From Claveliimonas bilis (GTDB lineage: Bacteria; Bacillota; Clostridia; Lachnospirales; Lachnospiraceae): DNA of 64,000 bases. Made by a program: the position numbers and the translations under genes. The notes below the pieces were generated by a model. That model made no database searches. It saw only the letters and a list, made by a program, of their open reading frames with translations, and was not told where the DNA came from. This document shows positions 24,590 through 35,414 of this stretch, in pieces (position 1 is the stretch's first letter; every line of letters starts with the position of its first letter). The stretch spans positions 2,294,001 through 2,358,000 of the forward strand of contig NZ_AP024845.1 in the NCBI RefSeq assembly GCF_020892095.1. The letters run 5' to 3'.

Positions 24590-25522
24590 GTGAAAAAGAA
24601 ACATAAAAGTGTCCTGTGGATTTTCATATGTATACTTTTGTGCACCGGCTGTTCGGCAGATAGCGGAAAAGAAGCAGAAAAAGGCCCCTATGTGTACTAT
24701 ATTAATGAAAAGGGGACTTCACTTGTCCGTACAGCGTGGGATTCTTCCTTGACTGAAGGCAGTGCAAAAGAACAGGCAGAGGAGGCTATGGAGCTCCTTT
24801 CATCGCCCACAAGTGATATTTATAAAAGTGCGGTTCCCGAAGGGGTGGAGGCAGCAGTAGAAAGGATAGAAAAAGGTTATGCGGATCTGTCCTTTAATGA
24901 AGCCTACAGGAATATGAAAAAGAAGGACGAAGTGCTGATGCAGGCGGCAATTGTGCAGACATTGGTTCAGATAGAGGGAATTGACCGTGTGGGGTTTTTT
25001 ATCGGAGAGGAGCCGGTCAAGAACGAGGATGGTACCAGCGCAGGCTATATGACGGAAGATGATTTTGTACAGAATATCGGTTCAGCGCTCCATTCTTATC
25101 AGAAGGCGGAGCTGAAGCTCTATTTTTCCAATATAGAGGGAAATGCTCTGGCAGAACAGACGGTAAACGTGCGTTACAACAGCAATACATCTTTAGAAAA
25201 GCTGATCGTGGAACAGCTGCTGAAAGGCCCTAAAGATGACAGCTGTCTGCAGACTCTTCCACCGGATGCGGTTCTTCTGGGGATTTCCGTAAAAGCCGGA
25301 ATATGTTATGTGAATTTTGATGAAGGATTTCTTGTACAGGGTTATAATAATGCAGAACCGGAAACAGTTATCTACTCTCTTGTCAATTCTCTTACGGAGA
25401 GTGAAAGTGTGCGTGAGGTACAGATTTCCATTAACGGGGAATCAGATGTTCTTTTTGGAAATTCCATTGATTTGAGTAAAACTTTTTCCAGAAACATGGA
25501 AATTGTGGAGGAAACAAAATAA
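24590..25522 (+). CDS. GerMN domain lipoprotein
   Basis: Exported lipoprotein of 310 residues: a signal peptide with lipobox LCTGC, then two GerMN-type repeats (around 35-150 and 165-290; the second contains NSNTSLEKLIVEQLLKGP and CYVNFDEGFL). GerMN proteins are linked to spore germination or envelope assembly, and such proteins often sit next to a two-component system. The GTG at 24590 is preferred, because AGGAGG directly abuts the alternative ATG at 24584 and only the GTG has normal spacing. It is 11 bp after the kinase and 2 bp before comEC. Confidence 0.85.
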   Translation: MKKKHKSVLWIFICILLCTGCSADSGKEAEKGPYVYYINEKGTSLVRTAWDSSLTEGSAKEQAEEAMELLSSPTSDIYKSAVPEGVEAAVERIEKGYADLSFNEAYRNMKKKDEVLMQAAIVQTLVQIEGIDRVGFFIGEEPVKNEDGTSAGYMTEDDFVQNIGSALHSYQKAELKLYFSNIEGNALAEQTVNVRYNSNTSLEKLIVEQLLKGPKDDSCLQTLPPDAVLLGISVKAGICYVNFDEGFLVQGYNNAEPETVIYSLVNSLTESESVREVQISINGESDVLFGNSIDLSKTFSRNMEIVEETK

Positions 25523-25524
25523 TT

Positions 25525-27777
25525 TTGAAAAAAAGAATATTATTTACAATATGTCTTTTCCTTTTCTGTTTGGGATTTGGGGCGGTTCATTTTGCAGGAG
25601 AATATTTCCTGGAGGAACTTCAGCCCTCCCAGACAGAGAAATATATTCCGCCTGACAGTACAGTACATCTGGAAGGGGAAGTATACCGGAAGGAAGCAAG
25701 AGAAGACTACCAGATCTTATATCTGAAAAACAATTCTATTATCTATAATCGACCATTCAAAAACAATTCATTGCAGGAATCAAAAATACTCTTATATGAT
25801 CCACAGAAAACAGCAATCAAAACAGGAAATAGGGTGCAGGCGTCAGGCAATCTGTTTTTCTTTGATGAAGCCAGAAATCCCGGGGGTTTTGACCAGAAAT
25901 TCTATTATCAGAAACAAAATATCCATGCAGCCATCTGGGGAAAGGAGGTCCGCGTGACAGACCAAAAGGTTTCTTTTCTTCAAGATAAACTGGAGCAATT
26001 CCGCGACAAATGGAAAGCGTCGCTTTATAAAGCTGCAGGTGAAGAAGACGGAGGAATCTTAGCGGCCATGATCATCGGAGATAAGGCCGGGATGGATGCG
26101 GAAATAAAGGAACTCTATCAGGTCAATGGGATTGCACATATTCTTGCTATATCGGGGCTTCATCTTTCTTTTATCGGGACGGGAGTATATCAGTTTTTAA
26201 GAAAACAGACCGGCTCCTATTTGGCAGGCGGTGTGGCAGGAATGATGTTTCTGCTTCTTTATGTTATGATGATCGGTCTGACAGTGTCGGCGCTTCGGGC
26301 GCTGGTTATGTTTTTGATACGGGTGGGGGCTGATATGAGCGGACGGGCATATGACATGCTGACCTCCCTTTTGGCGGCCGCTGTTATTGTTGTGCTGTGG
26401 CAGCCGCTCTCTTATTATGACGGAGGATTCCAGATGTCTTTCGGTGCAATTCTGGGCATCTGGATTGCAGGGCAGGTACAGCGGAAAGCGGAAAAAGAAA
26501 GAGAGAAGGGGAAAAACAGCAGGAGGGAAAGCGGAAGACTTGCGGGGAAATGGAAAAGCTCGCTGATGGCCAGCCTGGGTGTGCAGGCAGTTCTGCTGCC
26601 AATTACCTTATATCATTTCTTTTCCTACCCACTTTATTCGGTTTTTTTGAATCTTCTGGTCATTCCCCTTATGTCGCTGCTTCTTGTGCTGGGAGCAGGC
26701 GGCAGTCTTCTCTATTGGGTGTTTCCTCAAGGTGGCGGTGTTTTGATCTGGATCTGTAAAAGGATACTGGATCTCTATGAAATCTCCTGCAGGGCAGTGA
26801 TGAGGATTCCTGCCAGTGAGATTGCTGTGGGCCGGCCGGAATTAGAAACTGTCATTTTTTACTATGGAACTGTTGCGGTGGCTCTGTGGATTTTTTTCAA
26901 ACATGTGGGAAGAAGAAAGTGGGGAAGTCTGCTTTGTGTTTTTACGGCATGCGGAACTCTTATGCTGGCAGGACAGGTATCCGTATATGGGAAGACTTAC
27001 ATTACTGTGCTGGATGTGGGGCAGGGGGACAGCATTTTTATGAGAGGCGCAAAAGGAACCACGGTGCTTGTAGACGCCGGAAGCAGTACGGAGAAACAGA
27101 TTGGAAAATATAGAATCGAGCCCTTCCTAAAGTCTCAGGGCGTGGGTCAGTTGGACTACGTATTTGTCACTCACGGGGACAGTGATCATATGAATGGAAT
27201 AGAAGAAATGTTGTCCAGACAGGGCAGAGGGGTGGAGATTTCCTGCCTCATTTTTCCCGCAAGGGAGATGTGGGATGAAAAATTGGAGGCACTTGCTGCA
27301 TTGGCTGAGCAATATGAAGTGAAGATTCGTACGGTGGAAAGAGGGCAGGGAATCATTTCCGGGGAGTGGAGGATTACCTGCATACAGCCGGAAGGGAAAG
27401 ATAAGTTTGAAAAGGGAAATGAGGCTTCCCTTGTTTTAGATGTCAGTCTGGGAAAATTTGACCTTCTGCTGACAGGAGATGTGGAAGGAGAGGGGGAAAA
27501 GATTCTGGAAGAGCGGACCGGGAAGTCATATGATGTGCTGAAAGTGTCCCATCACGGTTCTAAAAATTCAACTTCTGCAGAATTTCTTGAGGAAGTCTCT
27601 CCGGACTATGCGCTGATTTCTGCCGGAGAAAACAACCGTTACGGCCATCCCCATCCGGATACGGTTGAGCGTCTGGAAGATCGGGGATGCAGCATATATA
27701 CCACGATCCAAAACGGAGCTGTCACTATCTGTACAGATGGGAGGAAGATGGAAATACAAAGTTTCCTGCAAGAATGA
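25525..27777 (+). CDS. comEC: ComEC/Rec2 family DNA internalisation protein
   Basis: Large membrane protein of 750 residues that forms the channel for single-stranded DNA entry in competence. An N-terminal OB-like domain (DUF4131 type) occupies about 30-150; the Competence membrane domain covers about 170-460, including NGIAHILAISGLHLSF; and a metallo-beta-lactamase-like domain follows from about 490 (LDVGQGDSIFM, THGDSDHMNG, LKVSHHGSKNS). The start is TTG at 25525 with GGAGG upstream. It ends the comEA-to-comEC cluster. Length and motifs are complete, so the gene looks functional. Confidence 0.92.
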   Translation: MKKRILFTICLFLFCLGFGAVHFAGEYFLEELQPSQTEKYIPPDSTVHLEGEVYRKEAREDYQILYLKNNSIIYNRPFKNNSLQESKILLYDPQKTAIKTGNRVQASGNLFFFDEARNPGGFDQKFYYQKQNIHAAIWGKEVRVTDQKVSFLQDKLEQFRDKWKASLYKAAGEEDGGILAAMIIGDKAGMDAEIKELYQVNGIAHILAISGLHLSFIGTGVYQFLRKQTGSYLAGGVAGMMFLLLYVMMIGLTVSALRALVMFLIRVGADMSGRAYDMLTSLLAAAVIVVLWQPLSYYDGGFQMSFGAILGIWIAGQVQRKAEKEREKGKNSRRESGRLAGKWKSSLMASLGVQAVLLPITLYHFFSYPLYSVFLNLLVIPLMSLLLVLGAGGSLLYWVFPQGGGVLIWICKRILDLYEISCRAVMRIPASEIAVGRPELETVIFYYGTVAVALWIFFKHVGRRKWGSLLCVFTACGTLMLAGQVSVYGKTYITVLDVGQGDSIFMRGAKGTTVLVDAGSSTEKQIGKYRIEPFLKSQGVGQLDYVFVTHGDSDHMNGIEEMLSRQGRGVEISCLIFPAREMWDEKLEALAALAEQYEVKIRTVERGQGIISGEWRITCIQPEGKDKFEKGNEASLVLDVSLGKFDLLLTGDVEGEGEKILEERTGKSYDVLKVSHHGSKNSTSAEFLEEVSPDYALISAGENNRYGHPHPDTVERLEDRGCSIYTTIQNGAVTICTDGRKMEIQSFLQE

Positions 27778-27816
27778 GTCTAGCCAGAAACAGGAAAATC
27801 CATTATAATTGTGGGT

Positions 27817-28800
27817 ATGAAAAGTTTAAATGAAGATATTAAGACAGGACAATTGAAAAACATGTACCTTCTCTACGGAGAGGAAGCTTATCTGAAAAAG
27901 CAGTACAAAAAAAGACTGACCCGGGCGATCATACCGGAAGGGGATACCATGAACTATTCCTATTATGAAGGGAAAGGAATTTCCATCCCGGAAATCATCG
28001 ACCTGGCGGAGACTATGCCCTTTTTTTCAGACAGGAGACTGATCGTCATTGAAAATTCGGGATTTTTTAAAAATGCTTCTCCGGAGCTGGCCGACTATCT
28101 CAAGACAGCTCCGGATACTGCCTTTTTTCTTTTTATAGAAGAAGAGGTGGACAAGCGGGGAAAAATGTACAAGACGGTCAAAGAAAAAGGACGTATTACA
28201 GAACTGGGATACCAGGATGAGAAAACACTTCTTCTTTGGATCGCAGGCGCGGTGAAAAGGGAGAAGAAGAAAATCCAGGAATCCACAGCAAGACATCTGC
28301 TCTCTAAGGTGGGAACAGATATGGAGAATCTGGAAAAAGAGCTGGAGAAGCTGTTTTCTTATACTGCTTTTAAGGAAGAAATTACTGTGGAAGATGTGGA
28401 CGCAGTCTGCACGACACAGATCACAGACCATATTTTTGATATGGTAGAGGCGGTCGCTATGAAACAGCAAAAGAAAGCGCTGGATTATTATTATGATCTG
28501 CTGGCCTTAAAGATACCTCCTATGAAAATCCTGGCACTTTTGACCCGGCAGTTCCGTCTTCTTATGGAGGTTAAGCTTTTGGTATCACGGGGCTATGCAA
28601 GACCTAAAGTTGCGGAAGTAACCGGACTTCACCCCTATGTGGCGGGAAAATATATGAGCCAGTGTAAAAGCTTTTCCGGAAGAGATTTAAGAGGAATCAT
28701 GGAGGATGCCGCCGAAATGGAGGAAGCAGTCAAGACAGGCCGTCTGGCAGATACGATGTGTGTGGAGCTTTTTATTGTCAAGTACAGTATGAAGGATTAG
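27817..28800 (+). CDS. holA: DNA polymerase III subunit delta
   Basis: Clamp-loader delta subunit of 327 residues that opens the beta clamp. It begins MKSLNEDIKTGQLKNMYLLYGEE, the usual opening of Firmicute HolA, with an inactive P-loop-like region and the AAA+ lid and collar domains afterwards (EKELEKLFSYTA; KILALLTRQFRLLMEVK). The start is given at the ATG 27817; a GTG two codons upstream is possible. It lies 39 bp after comEC, the common comEC-holA order in Firmicutes. Confidence 0.93.
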   Translation: MKSLNEDIKTGQLKNMYLLYGEEAYLKKQYKKRLTRAIIPEGDTMNYSYYEGKGISIPEIIDLAETMPFFSDRRLIVIENSGFFKNASPELADYLKTAPDTAFFLFIEEEVDKRGKMYKTVKEKGRITELGYQDEKTLLLWIAGAVKREKKKIQESTARHLLSKVGTDMENLEKELEKLFSYTAFKEEITVEDVDAVCTTQITDHIFDMVEAVAMKQQKKALDYYYDLLALKIPPMKILALLTRQFRLLMEVKLLVSRGYARPKVAEVTGLHPYVAGKYMSQCKSFSGRDLRGIMEDAAEMEEAVKTGRLADTMCVELFIVKYSMKD

Positions 28801-28934
28801 GAAAGAGGATTGCCAAAAGAGGCGGTATCGTGATATGATAGCCTGTGCGGGAGAATCAGCCCGCATATGAGATGGAACATTTATAAAATCAGATGAATTT
28901 GAAAAAAGAATTTGTAATGGAAGGAACGATAGAA

Positions 28935-30749
28935 GTGGAAGGAATTGAGCAGAGCAAAATACGTAATTTTTGTATTATTGCACACATTGATCACGGAAAA
29001 TCTACACTTGCCGACCGTATTATCGAGATGACCGGACTTCTGACAAGCCGTGAGATGCAGTCTCAGGTTCTGGACAACATGGAGCTGGAAAGAGAGCGTG
29101 GAATTACGATCAAGGCCCAGGCGGTCCGTACGGTATACAAGGCAAAGGACGGAGAAGAATACATTTTTAATCTGATCGATACACCGGGACATGTGGATTT
29201 TAACTATGAGGTATCCCGCAGTCTGGCAGCCTGTGACGGTGCAATTCTTGTGGTGGACGCCGCACAGGGAGTAGAGGCCCAGACTCTGGCAAATGTGTAT
29301 CTTGCATTGGACCATGATCTGGATGTGATGCCGGTTATCAACAAGGTGGATCTTCCAAGTGCGGAGCCGGAGAGAGTAATAGAAGAAATTGAAGATGTCA
29401 TCGGTATTGAAGCGGAGGATGCTCCGCTGATCTCTGCAAAGACAGGCCTTAATGTGGACGAAGTGCTGGAACAGATCGTACAGAAGATTCCGGCGCCAAA
29501 AGGGGATCCGTCCGCACCTTTGCAGGCCCTTATCTTTGATTCAGTCTATGATTCCTACAGGGGAGTTATTGTCTTTTGCAGAATTAAGGAAGGAACCATC
29601 CGGAAAGGAACAACGATCCGCATGATGGCAACCAAAGCAGAGGCGGAAGTTGTTGAGGTGGGATATTTCGGAGCAGGGCAGTTTATTCCGTGCGATGAGC
29701 TGGCAGCAGGAATGGTAGGTTATTTTACAGCCAGCCTGAAGAATGTGAAAGATACCAGGGTAGGTGATACAGTTACCAATGCAGATCACCCCTGCAGTGA
29801 ACCGCTTCCGGGGTATAAAAAGGTAAATCCTATGGTTTACTGTGGTATGTATCCGGCAGACGGGGCGAAATATCCGGATCTTAGGGATGCTCTGGAAAAG
29901 CTCCAGTTAAATGATGCAGCTTTGCAGTTTGAACCGGAGACGTCGGTGGCTCTTGGGTTTGGATTCCGGTGCGGATTTTTAGGACTTCTGCATTTGGAGA
30001 TCGTACAGGAAAGACTGGAAAGAGAATACAATCTGGATCTGGTGACAACAGCGCCGGGAGTTGTTTACAAGGTGCATAAAACAAACGGAGAAGTGATAGA
30101 GCTGACAAACCCTTCCAATCTTCCGGATCCGTCGGAAATTGACTACATGGAAGAACCTATGGTAAAGGCGGAGATCATGGTAACATCCGAATATATCGGT
30201 TCCATCATGGAACTTTGCCAGGAAAGAAGAGGAATCTATCAGGGGATGGAGTATATGGAAGAGACAAGAGCAGTACTCCACTATCACCTGCCGCTGAATG
30301 AAATCATTTATGATTTCTTTGATGCGCTTAAATCCCGTTCACGGGGATACGCGTCCTTTGATTACGAGATGATGGGATACCAGCAGTCAGAACTGGTGAA
30401 ACTGGATATTCTGATCAATAAGGAAGAAGTAGATGCCCTTTCCTTTATCGTACATGCAGGAACAGCTTATGAGCGGGGCAGAAAGATGTGCGAGAAGCTG
30501 AAGGAAGAGATACCAAGGCAGCTCTTCGAGATTCCGATCCAGGCAGCGATCGGAAGCAAGATTATTGCAAGAGAAACAGTGAAAGCCATGAGGAAAGATG
30601 TGCTTGCAAAATGTTACGGCGGTGACATCAGCCGAAAGAGAAAGCTGCTGGAAAAACAGAAAGAAGGAAAGAAGCGGATGCGCCAGGTGGGAAATGTAGA
30701 AATACCACAGAAGGCTTTTATGAGTGTGCTGAAGCTGGACGACCGTTAA
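28935..30749 (+). CDS. lepA: Translation elongation factor 4 (LepA)
   Basis: Ribosome-bound GTPase that can back-translocate ribosomes. Motifs: AHIDHGKST (G1), the switch region [21 protein letters not shown] (G3) and NKVD (G4), followed by the LepA-specific C-terminal domain ([21 protein letters not shown]). Length 604 residues from the GTG at 28935, which has GGAAGGA nine bases upstream and gives the usual family length. In-frame ATGs at 28893 and 28917 would add up to 14 residues without better support. A hairpin terminator follows. Confidence 0.95.
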   Translation: MEGIEQSKIRNFCIIAHIDHGKSTLADRIIEMTGLLTSREMQSQVLDNMELERERGITIKAQAVRTVYKAKDGEEYIFNLIDTPGHVDFNYEVSRSLAACDGAILVVDAAQGVEAQTLANVYLALDHDLDVMPVINKVDLPSAEPERVIEEIEDVIGIEAEDAPLISAKTGLNVDEVLEQIVQKIPAPKGDPSAPLQALIFDSVYDSYRGVIVFCRIKEGTIRKGTTIRMMATKAEAEVVEVGYFGAGQFIPCDELAAGMVGYFTASLKNVKDTRVGDTVTNADHPCSEPLPGYKKVNPMVYCGMYPADGAKYPDLRDALEKLQLNDAALQFEPETSVALGFGFRCGFLGLLHLEIVQERLEREYNLDLVTTAPGVVYKVHKTNGEVIELTNPSNLPDPSEIDYMEEPMVKAEIMVTSEYIGSIMELCQERRGIYQGMEYMEETRAVLHYHLPLNEIIYDFFDALKSRSRGYASFDYEMMGYQQSELVKLDILINKEEVDALSFIVHAGTAYERGRKMCEKLKEEIPRQLFEIPIQAAIGSKIIARETVKAMRKDVLAKCYGGDISRKRKLLEKQKEGKKRMRQVGNVEIPQKAFMSVLKLDDR

Positions 30750-30754
30750 TGGAG

Positions 30755-30781
30755 GGCGGGGATTTTTTAATCCCCGTCCTT
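30755..30781 (+). terminator. Terminator-like hairpin after lepA
   Basis: GGCGGGGATT at 30755-30764 pairs with AATCCCCGTC at 30769-30778 over a tight T-rich loop. The downstream T tract is weak, so readthrough into hemW is possible. Confidence 0.65.
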
Positions 30782-30855
30782 AATTAGAATCACCATATCC
30801 TTTTGAAAAGCTATTAGATTCTTTTGAAGGAAATGGAGAGGAGAGAAATAAAAAT

Positions 30856-31956
30856 ATGGCGAAAGAACTGGAATTATATATTCATATACCATTCTGTGTC
30901 AGCAAATGCAGGTACTGTGATTTTTTGTCGGCTCCGGCAGATGAAGAGGAACGGGAAAGATACGTGGAAAGCCTCTGCAGCAGGATACGATCCTGCAAAG
31001 AATTTGCAAAAGACTGGCATGTGAGCAGTATATTTGTGGGAGGAGGTACTCCTTCTCTTCTTACAGGAGAGCAGATGGGATATATTTTCAGAGACATAAG
31101 AGAAACGTTCCGGGTGGATGATATGGCGGAGATTACAGTGGAAATGAATCCGGGAACTGTCTCGGAAGAAAAGTTAAAGGCATACAGGGAAGCGGGCATT
31201 AACCGGCTCAGTATCGGTCTTCAGTCAGCCAACGATCAGGAGCTGAAATGTCTCGGAAGGATCCATACCTATGAAATGTTTGTTCATAGCTATCAGATGG
31301 CAAGAGACTGCGGATTTTCCAATATTAATGTGGACTTAATGTCAGCCATTCCGTTTCAGACTCCGGAAAGCTACGAAAAAACTCTGCGGACAGTGGCAGA
31401 GCTTGTGCCGCCTCCGGAACATATATCAGCATACAGTCTTATCATCGAAGAGGGAACGCCTTTTTATGAGCGATACGGAGAAGGAAAACATGCCGAGGAA
31501 CTTCCTGCAGAGGAGGAAGAAAGGGAAATGTATGTAAGGACGAAGGAGGTTTTGGAGGAATACGGATATATCCGTTATGAAATATCCAACTATGCCAAGA
31601 GCGGATTTGCATGCAGACATAATCTGGGATACTGGAACAGGACACAGTACCTTGGCATAGGTACAGGAGCCTCCTCTTTGATCGGAAATAAAAGGTGGAG
31701 GGAAGGGGAGGAGCCGGAAATATTGACAGAAAAAGAGGAAATGGAAGAATTTATGTTTCTGGGACTTCGTAAAATGGAAGGAGTGTCCGAAACAGATTTC
31801 CGGAATGTTTTCCAGAAAGAAATGCAGGAAGTTTACGGCCTGATCCTGCAGAAGATGAAAGAGGAAGGACTCATGGAACAGGCAGGTGACAACTGGAGGC
31901 TGACAGAGCGGGGGATTGACATCAGCAATTATGTAATGAGTGAATTTTTGTTCTGA
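30856..31956 (+). CDS. hemW: HemW family radical SAM heme chaperone
   Basis: Radical SAM protein of 366 residues. The [4Fe-4S] motif is CVSKCRYCDF (CxxxCxYC plus the extra cysteine common to HemN/HemW), near residues 14-23. GGGTPSLL follows, and the HemN C-terminal domain covers about 275-360. HemW proteins act as heme chaperones; older annotations call them coproporphyrinogen III oxidase. The lepA-hemW order is conserved in Firmicutes, though hrcA and the heat-shock genes that often follow are absent here. Confidence 0.9.
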   Translation: MAKELELYIHIPFCVSKCRYCDFLSAPADEEERERYVESLCSRIRSCKEFAKDWHVSSIFVGGGTPSLLTGEQMGYIFRDIRETFRVDDMAEITVEMNPGTVSEEKLKAYREAGINRLSIGLQSANDQELKCLGRIHTYEMFVHSYQMARDCGFSNINVDLMSAIPFQTPESYEKTLRTVAELVPPPEHISAYSLIIEEGTPFYERYGEGKHAEELPAEEEEREMYVRTKEVLEEYGYIRYEISNYAKSGFACRHNLGYWNRTQYLGIGTGASSLIGNKRWREGEEPEILTEKEEMEEFMFLGLRKMEGVSETDFRNVFQKEMQEVYGLILQKMKEEGLMEQAGDNWRLTERGIDISNYVMSEFLF

Positions 31957-32015
31957 AGAGAGTGTTTGGAGAAGAGAGTATCCGGATAGAAAAGGCAGCT
32001 TATTGTAAATGGCAA

Positions 32016-32077
32016 AAAGAGGGTGTCCCAAAACTATGAAGTTAAAATCCATAGCCTGGGGACGCCCTCTTTCGATT
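32016..32077. terminator. Bidirectional terminator between hemW and pyrG
   Basis: AAAGAGGGTGTCCC at 32016-32029 pairs with GGGACGCCCTCTTT at 32059-32072 (one wobble), with an inner CTATG/CATAG stem. A and T tracts flank it on both sides. Confidence 0.8.
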
Positions 32078-32093
32078 ATTCTTCCAGGGAAGT

Positions 32094-33719
32094 TTATCTT
32101 TCGTTATCTTTGCGGCTGTTCTGATATGCCAAAGCTGCCTCTACAAATCCGCGGAAAAGAGGATGCGGACGGTTGGGACGGGATTTCAGTTCAGGATGGG
32201 CCTGTGTTGCGATGAACCAGGGATGTTCCGGAATCTCTACCATCTCTACGATCCGTCCGTCAGGGGAGAGGCCGGAGAGCTTCATGCCATGACTGGTGAG
32301 ATCCTCCCGGTAGTCGTTGTTGACTTCGTAGCGGTGCCGGTGCCGCTCTTTTATTTCTTCACTCTGATAAAGTCTGTATGCCTTGGAAGTTTTATCCAGG
32401 ATACAGGGATATGCGCCGAGGCGGAGAGTTCCTCCAATATCTTCCACACCTACCTGGTCAGGCATGATATGGATGACAGGATGGGTGGTATCGGGATCCA
32501 GTTCAGCACTGTGGGCATCGTGGAAACCGACAACATCCCGCGCAAATTCAACGATAGCAAGCTGCATGCCAAGGCAGAGACCAAGGAACGGAACCTGATG
32601 GGTTCTTGCATAGCGGATGGCGGCAATCTTCCCGTCGATCCCGCGGCTGCCAAATCCTCCCGGTACAAGAATGCCGCTGACATCTCCAAACAGCTCGTCT
32701 GCATTGTCATCTGTCACTGTTTCAGAGTCGATCCATTTGATGTTGACGGTGGCGCGGGCAAAAATGCCGCCGTGTTTCAAAGCTTCCACCACACTGATGT
32801 ATGCATCGTGGAGCTGGATATATTTGCCTACCAGAGCCACTGTAACATCGGTGTTGGGGCTTTTCAGGTAGTCCACCATTTCACGCCAGTCTTTCAGATC
32901 CGGCTGCGGACAGTCCAGATGGAGACATTCGCAGACAACCTCGGCAAGATGCTCTTTTTCCATTGCAAGAGGCGCTTCGTACAGATATTCCACATCCAAA
33001 TTTTGAAGAACATGCTCTGCAGGGACATTACAGAACAAAGCGATCTTGTCCCTGATGGATTGATCCAGAGGGTATTCGGAACGGCAGACAATGATATCCG
33101 GCCAGATTCCCATACCCTGAAGATCCTTGACGCTTGCCTGGGTAGGTTTTGTTTTCATTTCCTGGGAAGCCCGCAGGTAGGGGATCAATGTAACATGGAT
33201 CAAAATGACATTTTCCCTGCCCCTTTCGTGCTGAAACTGCCGAATAGCTTCCAGGAAGGGCTGGCTTTCAATATCGCCGACAGTGCCTCCCACTTCAATT
33301 ATGGCAATTTCCGTATTTTTTGCTGCAGGATTACGATAGAAACGGCTCTTGATCTCATTGGTGATATGAGGGATAACCTGAACGGTTCCTCCGCCGAAAT
33401 CCCCGCGGCGCTCCTTGTGGAGTACGGACCAGTAGATCTTTCCGGTTGTGACATTGGAATTTTTGGTAAGACTTTCGTCAATGAAACGTTCATAGTGTCC
33501 GAGATCCAAATCCGTTTCGGCGCCGTCGTCTGTGACAAACACTTCTCCATGCTGTACAGGATTCATGGTACCCGGATCGATATTGATATAGGGATCGAAT
33601 TTCTGCATTGTCACCGTATATCCTCTGGCTTTCAGCAGTCTTCCAAGAGAAGCAGCTGTTATGCCTTTTCCCAGTCCTGAAACAACACCGCCTGTAACAA
33701 ATACGTATTTTACTGCCAT
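32094..33719 (-). CDS. pyrG: CTP synthase
   Basis: Makes CTP from UTP, glutamine and ATP. Length 541 residues. The synthetase domain begins [17 protein letters not shown] with its P-loop; the glutaminase domain has the nucleophile cysteine in LGLCLGMQ near residue 385 and the catalytic histidine and glutamate in [10 protein letters not shown]. The start ATG follows AGGAGG. It lies 42 bp downstream of the DUF1846 gene on the same strand, so it may be co-transcribed. I saw no room for a long pyrG attenuator leader in that gap. Confidence 0.97.
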   Translation of the reverse strand: MAVKYVFVTGGVVSGLGKGITAASLGRLLKARGYTVTMQKFDPYINIDPGTMNPVQHGEVFVTDDGAETDLDLGHYERFIDESLTKNSNVTTGKIYWSVLHKERRGDFGGGTVQVIPHITNEIKSRFYRNPAAKNTEIAIIEVGGTVGDIESQPFLEAIRQFQHERGRENVILIHVTLIPYLRASQEMKTKPTQASVKDLQGMGIWPDIIVCRSEYPLDQSIRDKIALFCNVPAEHVLQNLDVEYLYEAPLAMEKEHLAEVVCECLHLDCPQPDLKDWREMVDYLKSPNTDVTVALVGKYIQLHDAYISVVEALKHGGIFARATVNIKWIDSETVTDDNADELFGDVSGILVPGGFGSRGIDGKIAAIRYARTHQVPFLGLCLGMQLAIVEFARDVVGFHDAHSAELDPDTTHPVIHIMPDQVGVEDIGGTLRLGAYPCILDKTSKAYRLYQSEEIKERHRHRYEVNNDYREDLTSHGMKLSGLSPDGRIVEMVEIPEHPWFIATQAHPELKSRPNRPHPLFRGFVEAALAYQNSRKDNER

Positions 33720-33761
33720 AGTATCCTCCTTTTGAAACCAAACTACTTTTAAAAAAATATA

Positions 33762-35255
33762 TTATACAGCTTTTTCGTCAGAAAATACAGCCTTTTTTTC
33801 ATATTTTGGCTCAAAAGTTGCCTGAATGGCTAATTTTTTAAACTGATTAATGTCAACTGCGCTCAGCATGACCGAGGTATGAGCCTGGCATCCTTTTAAT
33901 TTTGGAAGCTGCTCCAGAGCTTTTTGCGCCTGCATATCTGTTGCCGCACTGATGGACAGGGCGATCAGAACCTCATCTGTGTGCAGCCGGGGATTCTGGC
34001 TTCCAAGATAATCAACCTTCAGCTTCTGGATCGGCTCAATGGCAGAAGGCGAGATGACATGGCAGTCATGGTCAATGCCGGCCAGTTCTTTCAGAGCATT
34101 CAGAAGAAGAGCAGCGGATGCACCGAGAAGACTGCTTGTCTTGCCGGTTACGATATGCCCGTCAGGAAGTTCCAGGGCAGCGGCAGGCGCATTGGTGGCT
34201 TCGGCGCGCTCGAGAGCGGCATCCACTACCGGACGGTCATGGACCGTGATGCCGGTCTGGCTCATCAGCATTTCGATCTTACGGACTTCATCCTGAGAGC
34301 AGGATCCCATGATAAAGCGGTCCATTGTATCATAGTATCGTCTGATGATTTCCTGAAGAGAAGCCTGTCGGCATACCTCGTCATCACAGATACAATTTCC
34401 CGCCATGTTGACGCCCATATCTGTAGGGGACTTATATGGATTTTTTCCATAAATCCGCTCAAAGATGGCGCTTAAAACAGGGAAAATTTCAATGTCCCGG
34501 TTGTAGTTTACCGTTGTTTCTCCATATGCTTCCAGATGGAAAGGATCGATCATATTTACATCGTTCAGATCAGCTGTGGCAGCCTCATAAGCAAGGTTGA
34601 CCGGGTGCTTTAACGGAATGTTCCAGATAGGGAAAGTCTCAAACTTGGCATATCCGGCGTGGATTCCTCTCTTATGTTCATGATAAAGCTGAGAAAGACA
34701 GGTGGCCATTTTTCCGCTGCCGGGGCCCGGCGCTGTCACTACAACGAGAGGACGTTCTGTCTCAATGTAATCATTCTTGCCGTATCCTTCATCACTGACA
34801 ATGAACGGGACATTTCCCGGATAACCAGGTATAACATAATGAAGATAGACCCGGATGCCAAGGCGTTCCAGGCGGGCTTTGAAAAGATCAGCGCTGCTTT
34901 GTCCACAGTACTGTGTGATGACAACGCTGCCCACATAAAGGCCGGCATGCATAAATTCTTTCCGAAGCCGGAGAACATCAGAATCATAGGTTATGCCAAG
35001 ATCTCCACGGACTTTGTTGCTTTCGATATCTCCCGCGCTTATGACGATCACGATTTCCGCCTGGTCTGCCAGCTGCTTTAAAAGACGGAGTTTGCTGTCA
35101 GGCTGGAAGCCGGGAAGTACCCGGGAAGCGTGATAATCATCAAACAGTTTGCCGCCAAACTCCAGATACAGCTTGTTGTCAAACTGTGCGATCCGGTCCC
35201 GAATGTGGGAAGACTGCATTTTCAAGTACTTATCATTGTCAAATCCAATTTTCAT
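33762..35255 (-). CDS. DUF1846 domain-containing protein
   Basis: Cytoplasmic protein of 497 residues matching the DUF1846 family throughout: KIGFDNDKYLKMQSSHI at the N-terminus, EFGGKLFDDYHASRVLPGF near 32-50, and TAPGPGSGKMATCLSQLYHEH near 175-195, the last resembling a nucleotide-binding loop. Function is unproven; structures of the family suggest a nucleotide-related role. The ribosome site AAGGGG is 9 bp upstream. It is upstream of pyrG on the same strand, and divergent from ftsH over 159 bp. Confidence 0.88.
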   Translation of the reverse strand: MKIGFDNDKYLKMQSSHIRDRIAQFDNKLYLEFGGKLFDDYHASRVLPGFQPDSKLRLLKQLADQAEIVIVISAGDIESNKVRGDLGITYDSDVLRLRKEFMHAGLYVGSVVITQYCGQSSADLFKARLERLGIRVYLHYVIPGYPGNVPFIVSDEGYGKNDYIETERPLVVVTAPGPGSGKMATCLSQLYHEHKRGIHAGYAKFETFPIWNIPLKHPVNLAYEAATADLNDVNMIDPFHLEAYGETTVNYNRDIEIFPVLSAIFERIYGKNPYKSPTDMGVNMAGNCICDDEVCRQASLQEIIRRYYDTMDRFIMGSCSQDEVRKIEMLMSQTGITVHDRPVVDAALERAEATNAPAAALELPDGHIVTGKTSSLLGASAALLLNALKELAGIDHDCHVISPSAIEPIQKLKVDYLGSQNPRLHTDEVLIALSISAATDMQAQKALEQLPKLKGCQAHTSVMLSAVDINQFKKLAIQATFEPKYEKKAVFSDEKAV

Positions 35256-35362
35256 TTGTGTATCCCCTTTTACTGCTCCGCACTACTTGGGCGGAGAAAA
35301 TATTTTCCTCACAAGTATACTACAGGGAAGTGCGAGTTTACAATCTTTTCATAATGTTTTTA

Positions 35363-35391
35363 TTGATTTTAAAAGTATGGATACTTATAAT
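35363..35391 (+). promoter_or_regulatory. Sigma-A promoter of ftsH
   Basis: TTGATT at 35363-35368, a 17-bp spacer and TATAAT at 35386-35391, 24 bp upstream of the start codon. No CtsR- or HrcA-like repeat was seen beside it. Confidence 0.7.
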
Positions 35392-35414
35392 AAGAGAAGT
35401 ACAGGAGGACAAAT

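Noticed and set aside
32163-33680. Long open frame of 505 codons on the plus strand opposite pyrG
   Set aside because: It lies wholly antisense to CTP synthase, which has full length and all motifs. The predicted protein is Cys/His/Phe-rich with no recognisable domain and no ribosome site.
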